The notes under the pieces were generated by a model, which was given only the letters and a program-made list of their open reading frames with translations, was not told the origin of the DNA and did not search any database. Below, in pieces: positions 57,425-64,000 of a stretch of 64,000 nucleotides of DNA (within the stretch, counting starts at the first letter, position 1; each line of letters begins with the position of its first letter). The stretch is from Kribbella flavida DSM 17836. GTDB taxonomy: Bacteria; Actinomycetota; Actinomycetes; Propionibacteriales; Kribbellaceae. Position numbers and translations under genes: made by a program. The stretch lies in NCBI RefSeq assembly GCF_000024345.1, contig NC_013729.1, positions 6,634,001 to 6,698,000 on the forward strand, given 5' to 3'.

Positions 57425-57644
57425 CGTTGCCCCGGACGGCGGTTCCGGACCGGCCGTGGGCGGTTCAGGTCCCGTGACCGGCACTTCCGGGCCGGAGGCC
57501 GGGGACGGCTCCCCGAACAGCGTTTCCTGGTCCGCGGACCAGCGCCCGGGCGGTCGCCGGACGGGCGGCGATCCGGACGTACTGCTCGCGGCCGGCGGCC
57601 GTCGGGCGGGCTGCCGTCGAATTGTGTCGGCTCCAGGGGCGAAG

Positions 57645-60560
57645 ATGGACGACGTGCCCTGGACCTCGACACCTCTCGTCGGCCGCTCGACCGAGATGGC
57701 CGCCCTGCTCAGTGCCGTCGACGACGCGAAGACCCGTCGCGCCGGCGCCATCCTGCTGTCCGGTGACGCCGGCGTCGGCAAGACCCGCCTGCTGGACGAG
57801 GTGGCCACCGGCGCGCACGAGCGCGGCTTCGGCGTCCTGGTCGGGCACTGCACCGACTTCGGCGAGGCCGGCCTGCCCTACCTGCCGTTCAGCGAGATCT
57901 TCGGCCGGCTTGCGGGCGAGCGCCCGGACCTGGTCGACAGCGTGCTCACCAACTTCCCGGCGATCGGCCGGCTGCTGCCCACCCACCGGCTGATCGGCGC
58001 CCAGCCGTCGCCCCAGGAGGGCCAGCTCGACCGGGCCGCGCTCTTCGACGCGGTGCTCGGCGCCTTCACCGCGCTGTCCACCAGTGAGCCGCTGGTGGTG
58101 ATCATCGAGGACGCGCACTGGGCCGACGACTCGACCCGGGACCTGATCGGTTTCCTGCTCACCCGGCTCACCTCGCAGCGCCTCGCGCTGATCGTCTCCT
58201 ACCGCAGCGACGACCTGCACCGGCGGCACCCGCTGCGTCGCCCGATCGGCGAGTGGTCCCGCAACCCGCGGGTCCGCCGGGTCAGCCTGAACCCGCTGGA
58301 CGCCGACGAGTCGCGTGCGCTGCTGACCGCGCTGCTCACCGAGCCGCTGCCGGAGGCCGAGGCGCGGCGCATCCTGGAGCGCGCGGGCGGCAACGCGTTC
58401 TTCACCGAGGAGCTGGTCGCGGCCGCCTCGATGGGCGACGCGGACGCCGTACCGCCCGACCTGGCCGATCTGCTGCTGGTCCGGCTCGACCCGCTGTCCG
58501 ACGACGCGCGGCAGGTCGCCCGGGTGATCGCGGTGGCCGGCCGCCGGGTGTCGCACCAGTTGCTCACCGCGGTCGCCGGGCTGCCCGAGCGGGAGCTGGA
58601 GACGGCGCTGCGCGAGCTGATCGACGCGCACATCATCGAGCACCCGGGCAACGCGAGCTACTACTTCCGCCACGCCCTGCTCGCCGAGGCCGTGTACGAC
58701 GACCTGCTGCCGGGCGAGCGGGTCCGCCAGCACGCGGCGTACGCGAAGGCCCTGCAGGACCAGACCGTCGCCGGTACGGCGGCCGAGCTGGCCGGGCACG
58801 CCACCCGGTCGCACGACCTGGCCACCGCCTTCGAGGCGCGGGTCCGGGCCGGCCAGGAGGCGATCTCGGTCGCGGCGCCGCAGGAGGCGCTCAAGCACTT
58901 CGAGATGGCGCTGGAGCTGCTGCCGAACGCAGCGGCCGACAGCCCGATCGACAAGACCTGGCTGGTTGTGCAGACCGCGACGGCGGCGACCCTGTCGTCG
59001 CAGCACCTGCGGGCGGTGAAGCTGCTGCGCAAGTCGCTGGCCGACCTCGGTCCGGACGCGCCGAAGCTGCAGCGTGCCCAGCTGCTGCTCCCGCTGGCCG
59101 ACATCGCGCTGATCATCGACCACGACAACGAGGCGCACGAGGCGATCTCGCAGGCCTTCCGGCTGATGGCCGACGAACCGGCCGGCGTCTTCAAGGCCCA
59201 GGTCGTCGCGCTGTACGCGCGGGTCTCGGACGCGCTCGGCCGGCCGATGGAGGCGGAGCGGTGGGCGCACGAGGCGTTGCAGATCGCCCGCGAGATCGGC
59301 CAGGAGTCCGCGGCCGGCGACGCCGGGATCACGCTCGCCCAGCTGCGCAAACGGGCCGGCGACCCGGTGGCCGCCGCGAAGCAGCTCGAGGAGGCCGCGG
59401 TTCGGGCCCAGTTGTCCGGCGACGCCGCGGCCGAGGTCCGCAGCCGCTACCTGCTCGGCGCCAACCACTACGATCTCGGCGACCTGGTCAGCGCCAAGAC
59501 GGCCCTCCAGTACGCCGCGCGGCGGGCCGGCGAGCTGGGCCGGCAGTGGGCGGCGTACGGGTTCGACGCGCGCCGGATGCTGGCGCTGACCCACTTCGCG
59601 CTCGGCGAGTGGGACGAGGCGGCGGCGACCGCGCGGCCCGACGCGATGACCCCGGCGGCGGCCGAGGCGGGACTGCGGTCGGTCGGCCTCACGGTGCGCG
59701 GCGGCCGCGGCGACACCTCGGTCGCCGAGGACCTGCAGCGGCTGCGCAAGTGGTGGACGCTCGACGTGATGGTGCCGCTGATCGGGCTGCAGCCCGCGGT
59801 CGAGGCGTACCGGCAGCTCGGGCAGGTCGCGGAGGCCGAGAAGCTGATCGCGGACGTGACGGCGCTGCTGACCGACGTGTTCCAGAGCGAGTGGTTCATG
59901 GCCCGGATCCGGTTCTCGACGCTCGGGCTGCAGCTGCTCTCGCAGCGGGTGGTGAGCGAGCCGACGGCGGCGGCCGAGCTGGTGGCGCGCGGCCAGGACC
60001 TGCTCGCCGACGGCCACGCGACCGCGGAGAAGGGCCTGCCGCCGGGCCGGGTGCTGGGCGTCGAGGGAATCGCCTGGCTGGCGCGGCTGGAGGCGGAGTG
60101 GGAGCGCCTGCGGTGGCTGGCCGGCATCGACCCGCCGACCGCGGAGGAGCATGTGGCCACCTGGCAGCGGACCGTCGACGCGTTCGGTTTCGGGTACGTG
60201 AGCGAGCAGGCCTGGTCGCGGCTGCGGCTGTCGGACGCGCTGCGGGCCGCCGGCCGGGTCGCGGACGCCAACGAGCAGGCCCAGCTGGCGGCCGAGACCG
60301 CGCGCGAGCTCGGTGCGAAACCGTTGCTCGAAGAGCTCGGCAGCGCCGCCGAGCCGGCCGGGGCCGCCGCGCTGACCGCCCGGGAAACCGAAGTACTGGC
60401 GCTGCTGGCCGAAGGCCGGACCAACCGGCAACTGGCGCGCGAGCTCTACATCAGCGAGAAGACGGTGAGCGTGCACGTTTCCAACATCCTGGCCAAGTTG
60501 GGAGTCCGCTCCCGGACCGAGGCCGCCGCCGTGGCCCGCCGCGACGGCCTGCTCGACTGA
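57645..60560 (+). CDS. LuxR-family regulator with N-terminal ATPase (LAL type)
   Basis: 971 residues. An N-terminal AAA_16/STAND ATPase with Walker A SGDAGVGKTRL and Walker B LVVIIEDAHWADD, a long helical TPR-like middle, and a C-terminal LuxR HTH (LTAREVEVLALLAEGRTNRQ ... ISEKTVSVHVSNILAKLGV). Large ATP-binding LuxR regulators act as ligand-gated activators. The frame is open from 57369, but that stretch contains a terminator and Pro/Gly-rich nonsense, so ATG 57645 is preferred. Likely target: the small-protein genes just upstream, by proximity. Confidence 0.88.
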   Translation: MDDVPWTSTPLVGRSTEMAALLSAVDDAKTRRAGAILLSGDAGVGKTRLLDEVATGAHERGFGVLVGHCTDFGEAGLPYLPFSEIFGRLAGERPDLVDSVLTNFPAIGRLLPTHRLIGAQPSPQEGQLDRAALFDAVLGAFTALSTSEPLVVIIEDAHWADDSTRDLIGFLLTRLTSQRLALIVSYRSDDLHRRHPLRRPIGEWSRNPRVRRVSLNPLDADESRALLTALLTEPLPEAEARRILERAGGNAFFTEELVAAASMGDADAVPPDLADLLLVRLDPLSDDARQVARVIAVAGRRVSHQLLTAVAGLPERELETALRELIDAHIIEHPGNASYYFRHALLAEAVYDDLLPGERVRQHAAYAKALQDQTVAGTAAELAGHATRSHDLATAFEARVRAGQEAISVAAPQEALKHFEMALELLPNAAADSPIDKTWLVVQTATAATLSSQHLRAVKLLRKSLADLGPDAPKLQRAQLLLPLADIALIIDHDNEAHEAISQAFRLMADEPAGVFKAQVVALYARVSDALGRPMEAERWAHEALQIAREIGQESAAGDAGITLAQLRKRAGDPVAAAKQLEEAAVRAQLSGDAAAEVRSRYLLGANHYDLGDLVSAKTALQYAARRAGELGRQWAAYGFDARRMLALTHFALGEWDEAAATARPDAMTPAAAEAGLRSVGLTVRGGRGDTSVAEDLQRLRKWWTLDVMVPLIGLQPAVEAYRQLGQVAEAEKLIADVTALLTDVFQSEWFMARIRFSTLGLQLLSQRVVSEPTAAAELVARGQDLLADGHATAEKGLPPGRVLGVEGIAWLARLEAEWERLRWLAGIDPPTAEEHVATWQRTVDAFGFGYVSEQAWSRLRLSDALRAAGRVADANEQAQLAAETARELGAKPLLEELGSAAEPAGAAALTARETEVLALLAEGRTNRQLARELYISEKTVSVHVSNILAKLGVRSRTEAAAVARRDGLLD

Positions 60561-60579
60561 GGGGCCTGCTCGACTGAGG
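60546..60579 (+). repeat. 17-base tandem duplication over the LuxR stop codon
   Basis: GGCCTGCTCGACTGAGG occurs twice head to tail; the first copy contains the gene's TGA and the second repeats it. A fresh slippage duplication without effect on the protein. Confidence 0.6.
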
Positions 60580-60622
60580 GCCTTCCTGCGGCGGCGGGCG
60601 GGTCAGCCCACGGTGCGGCCGG

Positions 60623-60901
60623 TCAGTGACCGGTGCGCTGCCTGTGCACCGTGTGCGGGCTGAGCGTCGGTCGCGGATGGCGCCGGCCCCGCCGGCGGGA
60701 CAGTTCGTCGCCGGGCCGCGGAGCGATCTGCGGCCCGTGCTCAGGCGGGGTGTCGCGCGGCGGATCGGCCTCGTGCACGCGGTGGTCGACCGAGCTGACC
60801 AGCCCGTCGAAGACCTGCTGCGCGCGCCGGAACCGCAGTACCAGCAGCATCACCGCTCCGACGACTGCCACCGCAACCAATACCCAGAGTTGCCAAGACA
60901 T
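60623..60901 (-). CDS. small single-pass membrane protein
   Basis: 92 residues: MSWQLWVLVAVAVVGAVMLL is a membrane anchor, followed by LRFRRAQQVFDGLVSSVDHR and a Pro/Arg-rich soluble tail. No ribosome site is obvious. It is convergent with the LuxR gene. Plausible but of unknown function. Confidence 0.5.
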   Translation of the reverse strand: MSWQLWVLVAVAVVGAVMLLVLRFRRAQQVFDGLVSSVDHRVHEADPPRDTPPEHGPQIAPRPGDELSRRRGRRHPRPTLSPHTVHRQRTGH

Positions 60902-61146
60902 ACCTCACCACCCCGTATTCGCCCCGTTCCCCCCAGTAGTCACTGTAACCGCGTCCTGACAAGATGGCGATAGCTCCATCGCAATCCGTGACTTTTCCAG
61001 GCGTTGCCGACGACAACAGTTGACCAGCGCAATCACTTGGGGGGCCGGAGCAACAAGCCGGCGGTTGTCACCGTTCGCTACTGTCAGTCACCGCGGAGGG
61101 TCCCGGAACAGCAGGAGCTCGTGCCCGCCGTGCTAGGGCTCGACCG

Positions 61147-62166
61147 TCAGCGCATCGCGCCGAGGACCCGGACGAGGTTGCCGCCCAGGATCTTGCGGAT
61201 CGTGGTCTCGGGCAGGCCGCGGTCCTGCAGGGCGTCGGTGACCAGCGGCAGGCCGGCCGGACCTTCCAGGCCCGGCACGTAGACGTGCGCGTTCAGGCCC
61301 TCGATGATCAGCGGCAGGTCGCAGACCGGGATCTTCTCGGCGAACAGCTCCTGCACGAAGTCGCTGCCGAGTCCGACGTGGTCCTCGCCGGCCACCGCGA
61401 CCAGGTGCTCGAGATGGTCGGCCAGGTGCCCGAGCTGCGGCTTCTCGTCCTCGGTCAGGAAGCCGGCGAAGAAGTTCGCGCAGACCACGCCGCCGGTCGC
61501 CGCGATGCCGCGGAGCTGCTCGTCGGTGAGGTTGCGGTGGTGCCGGCGCAGGGCGTACGCGCTGGAGTGCGAGGCGACGACCGGCCGGGTGGCCAGCTCC
61601 AGGATGTGCTCGACGCCGCCACGGCCGACGTGCGAGACGTCGATCAGCACGCCGAGTTGCTCGAGCAACCCGACCGCCTCGACGCCGGCCCGGGTCAGCC
61701 GGCTGCCGGCCGCGTCCTCGCCGGACCCGTCGGCGAGCGCACTGCGGCCGAAGTGGGTGAAGGAGATCATCCGGACGCCGAGCCGGTGCAGGGTGTGCAG
61801 CAGCTCGAGGTCGTTGTCAATCTGCGGGCAGCCTTCGAGCGCGAGGACCAGCGCGATCTTCCCGGCGGCGACCGCGGTGTCGATCTCCTCGCCGGTCCGG
61901 CACAGCGCGACCTCGTCGGCGTTCGCCTCGGCGACCTGGTGCGCCGCCTCGATCATCCGCAGCGTCTCCCGCAGCGCGCCCTCGGGCCGGAACTCTTCGT
62001 CGATGAATACCGGCAGCACCTGCACGTCGACGTTGCCGGCCCGCAACTGCGGAACCCAGTGCTCGCGGAAGTAGCTCGCCCACACCTCCTTCGGGCGGCG
62101 GGCCACCAGCATCAGCAGGTCGTTGTGCGCGTCGGCCACGATCGCGGCCCGGTGCAACTCGTTCAT
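61147..62166 (-). CDS. membrane dipeptidase (renal dipeptidase family M19)
   Basis: 339 residues. The dizinc site is readable: HxD in ADAHNDLL, Glu in LALEGCP, His in VASHSSAYALRRHHRN and Asp in VGLGSDF. The enzyme cleaves dipeptides, including D-amino-acid ones. It lies between nuoA and the LuxR gene on the nuo strand but with its own 5' region. Cytoplasmic: no signal peptide. Confidence 0.92.
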   Translation of the reverse strand: MNELHRAAIVADAHNDLLMLVARRPKEVWASYFREHWVPQLRAGNVDVQVLPVFIDEEFRPEGALRETLRMIEAAHQVAEANADEVALCRTGEEIDTAVAAGKIALVLALEGCPQIDNDLELLHTLHRLGVRMISFTHFGRSALADGSGEDAAGSRLTRAGVEAVGLLEQLGVLIDVSHVGRGGVEHILELATRPVVASHSSAYALRRHHRNLTDEQLRGIAATGGVVCANFFAGFLTEDEKPQLGHLADHLEHLVAVAGEDHVGLGSDFVQELFAEKIPVCDLPLIIEGLNAHVYVPGLEGPAGLPLVTDALQDRGLPETTIRKILGGNLVRVLGAMR

Positions 62167-62405
62167 CCGGCCTCCCCAGCGTAGGTCCCGCCCAGCCGAC
62201 CACTCAGCCTCGCCGATTGCAATCTACTGATCTGTAGCAAGGGCTAGTCGTACACCGTGAAACCAGCGCAGGTAGCCGTCGTCCAACTCCGACGGCGCCG
62301 ATGCCCGCCACCCCGGCGGGATGGATCAGCGCGGTGGTCGCCGGGTGGTGGGCGGCGAGCCGGTCCGGGACGCGGGACCAGGGCGTGGTGACGGTCAGGC
62401 GGCGC

Positions 62406-62771
62406 TCAGGTCCAGGTGAGGATCTTCTTGCGCCAGGCGTAGAGCAGGCCGACGGTGACGAAGGCGAGGAAGACGAACATCTCGATCAGCGACGACGTGC
62501 CGACGGCGGCGAAGACGGTGGCCCACGGGAACAGGTAGACGGCGTCGACGGCGAAGATCACGTAGAGGTAGGCGAACAGGTAGTACCGGATGTGGATCTG
62601 CGCCCAGCCCTCGCCGACCGGGTCGACACCCGACTCGTACGTCGTGAGCTTCTCCGGCGTCGAGTAGGTGATCGTCAGGGCGCGGTTCAGCGCGAAGGCG
62701 CCGACCAGGCCGCCGAGACCCAGCACGATGATCGCCGCGACAACTCCGTAGGCCTCCGACACGTGGCTCAC
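62406..62771 (-). CDS. nuoA: NADH-quinone oxidoreductase subunit A
   Basis: 121 residues, three helices, with the ND3 signature KLTTYESGVDPVGEGWAQIH and RYYLFAYLYVIFAVDAVYLFPW-type second helix including the conserved acid. The ND3 loop cysteine is replaced (ESG). It is separated from nuoB by 10.8 kb of unrelated genes, the largest gap in this nuo set. Confidence 0.95.
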   Translation of the reverse strand: MSHVSEAYGVVAAIIVLGLGGLVGAFALNRALTITYSTPEKLTTYESGVDPVGEGWAQIHIRYYLFAYLYVIFAVDAVYLFPWATVFAAVGTSSLIEMFVFLAFVTVGLLYAWRKKILTWT

Positions 62772-62789
62772 TGTAAGCCAGCCGGGCGC

Positions 62790-63623
62790 TCAGTTGGTGC
62801 AGAGCAGCATGGCGTCGAGTGCGACCTGCGGGCCGTAACCGGACCTCAGGTCGGCGACCTGAACCCGGAGCCGGTTGACGCCGGGGATCTGGCGGTTCAG
62901 CCAGGTCTCGCTCTCCTGCGGCTGGTCGACGCTGCCGAGCACGGTCGCGCCGTTCAGCAGGGAGGTCCGGACGGTGCCGTCGGTGAGGTTGCCGAGCCAG
63001 TTCTTGACCCAGGAGCAGCCGGCCGAGTTCACGTCGCCCCAGACCACGCCGCCCTTGTCGGCGAGCAATTCGGCCTCGGCCCGGCGCGGGCTCTCGGCCG
63101 GCGGGACGACGGTGAAGGCCGGGTGGCCCGTGCCGCCGGAGGCCAGCAGCGGCTTCTTGAAGATGCCCCGCCAGACGTAGTGCGAGTACCCCGCGGGCGC
63201 CGACGCGGCCGCGGCGTACGGGGCCTGCGGGCCGATCGCGAGCCGGTAGGTGCGGACCGAGCCGGGCTGGTTCGACGAGATCGTGACGGCTGTGCCGGAC
63301 GGGGTGCCGTGGCCGATCTCCTGCCAGCCCTTCGTGGCGTCCCAGCGCTGCAGAGCGACCCGCGAGCCGGCGGCCGGAGCCGGGGTCAGCGTGCCGCTCA
63401 CGGTCAGCGTGCCTTTGGTGTAGTCGGTGGTCCGGAGACTGGTGATCTTGACCGTCCGGACCGGGGCCGCCTGCGCCGCCTGGGCGGTCTTCGCCGTCTC
63501 GGTGGCGATCAGGGCACTCTGCGCCGGTGCGATCGCGCCGGCGCAGCCGGCGACCAGCAGCACCGCCAGCGTCGTACCGGTGGAAACAGCCAGGGTCAGA
63601 CCGCGGAAGGGACGCATGCCCAT
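62790..63623 (-). CDS. lipoprotein of unknown function
   Basis: 277 residues. Lipobox LLVAGC near residue 30 after a hydrophobic segment (LAVSTGTTLAVLLVAGC). The mature part is mainly beta with two cysteines (AGCSWVKNWLG, AMLLC). A C-terminal segment (VNRLRVQVADLRSGYGPQVA) loosely recalls NPCBM-type carbohydrate-binding folds. Start 63623 is picked by GGGAG seven bases before; a shorter start at 63617 is possible. 18 bases from nuoA and possibly in the same transcript. Confidence 0.75.
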   Translation of the reverse strand: MGMRPFRGLTLAVSTGTTLAVLLVAGCAGAIAPAQSALIATETAKTAQAAQAAPVRTVKITSLRTTDYTKGTLTVSGTLTPAPAAGSRVALQRWDATKGWQEIGHGTPSGTAVTISSNQPGSVRTYRLAIGPQAPYAAAASAPAGYSHYVWRGIFKKPLLASGGTGHPAFTVVPPAESPRRAEAELLADKGGVVWGDVNSAGCSWVKNWLGNLTDGTVRTSLLNGATVLGSVDQPQESETWLNRQIPGVNRLRVQVADLRSGYGPQVALDAMLLCTN

Positions 63624-63891
63624 GGTGGAACTCCCTCGAGACCGGACGGATGGCCCGGGTGGATCACAAGTTGATGAAGACACCCTGCCGGGGATGACTG
63701 CGGAAGGCAAGCGAGCGACTGCTTTACGTCACACTGGTGGGTTTCGGTACCACCTGTCCCAGGCTGTGGACCATCGGGGCTCGCGGCTGGTTCTGTACTA
63801 AGGGCGAACTAACATTGAGGTATCGCCCTGACTTGGGGGGATCGGCCTTTCTTCGACCCCGGAGGACCGCCGGCCCAAGCTCGACTTGGAG

Positions 63892-64000
63892 ATGACAGAA
63901 CAGATGGCCATCGAGGTCAAGCAGCTCGACCGCGTGGTGATCCGCTTCGCCGGCGACTCCGGCGACGGGATGCAGCTCACGGGGGACCGGTTCACAGCGG
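63892..64000 (+). CDS. 2-oxoacid:acceptor oxidoreductase alpha subunit, N-terminus (cut by window end)
   Basis: The first 36 codons read MTEQMAIEVKQLDRVVIRFA then GDSGDGMQLTGDRFTA, the start of the gamma/alpha domain of KorA/PorC-type enzymes, which oxidise 2-oxoglutarate or related acids with ferredoxin as acceptor. CTTGGAG precedes ATG 63892; an inner ATG at 63904 is possible. It is divergent from the lipoprotein/nuoA side. Its position matches the kor genes near the second nuo set of Streptomyces. Confidence 0.85.
   Translation, partial: MTEQMAIEVKQLDRVVIRFAGDSGDGMQLTGDRFTA

Noticed and set aside
57465..60476. A 1003-codon open frame on the minus strand opposite the LuxR regulator
   Set aside because: Shadow frame: Arg/Gln/Leu-rich, no motif, while the plus strand has a full ATPase and HTH.
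61004..61282. Small plus-strand frame before the dipeptidase
   Set aside because: No ribosome site, overlaps the 3' end of a conserved gene on the other strand, and no recognisable sequence.

Overview
High-GC, gene-dense DNA with many GTG starts, 4-base ATGA/GTGA start-stop overlaps, several probably leaderless genes, an F420-type luciferase-like oxidoreductase, DUF5709 and DUF1360 proteins and an ECF42/DGPF pair points to an actinomycete chromosome. The overall flavour (GH127 with a LacI regulator, lone regulators everywhere, Excalibur-tailed secreted protein) fits Nocardioidaceae, perhaps Kribbella or a relative; the genus is an inference.

Layout. 0-33 kb is mixed accessory chromosome: GNAT/XRE-cupin pair, TerC membrane protein, a GH127 arabinofuranosidase with divergent LacI regulator and operator, CGNR regulator and hydrolase, TrmH methyltransferase, a secreted protein made of six 40-residue repeats, a SAM methyltransferase, small kinases, RraA-like and aldo/keto reductase genes, LLM oxidoreductase/MarR and TetR/MFS regulator-target units with clear palindromes, a single Shedu-like (DUF4263) protein, membrane proteins, tRNA-Tyr and yajQ, an aminoglycoside-kinase-like gene, AraC/GNAT, a phytanoyl-CoA-type dioxygenase with a small translationally coupled partner, a lactonase, a nucleotidyltransferase/GNAT pair, and a trio of small actinobacterial proteins ending in DUF5709. 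32.7-33.35 kb is a gene-poor scar with a kinase-motif remnant and a 97-base interrupted palindrome.

33.3-64 kb is organised around a dispersed respiratory complex I. On the minus strand the order A (62.7 kb), B-C (51 kb), H (48 kb), I-J-K-L-M-N (39.7-33.4 kb) is the classical order, but blocks of unrelated genes lie between A and B, C and H, and H and I. NuoD, E, F and G are not in the window. The first 36 codons of a 2-oxoacid:ferredoxin oxidoreductase alpha subunit (korA-like) start at the right edge. This resembles the second nuo set of Streptomyces, which lacks the NADH module and lies near kor genes, so a ferredoxin-fed complex is the natural hypothesis.

The inserted blocks are coherent units: an ECF42 sigma factor with its DGPF/YCII partner; a two-component system divergent from a lipoprotein/adaptor/MacB-like ABC export operon, with a palindrome of 11-base direct repeats between them; a VapBC-type toxin-antitoxin with a perfect operator; and a five-gene operon (NCS1 permease, cysteine hydrolase, GntR regulator, ADP-ribosylglycohydrolase, PfkB kinase) that looks like an uncharacterised nucleoside or N-riboside utilisation pathway. 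Next to it are three paralogous 43-56 residue basic proteins, two with a conserved upstream leader, followed by a large LuxR/ATPase regulator. These small proteins and the dispersed nuo set are the most unusual parts of the window.
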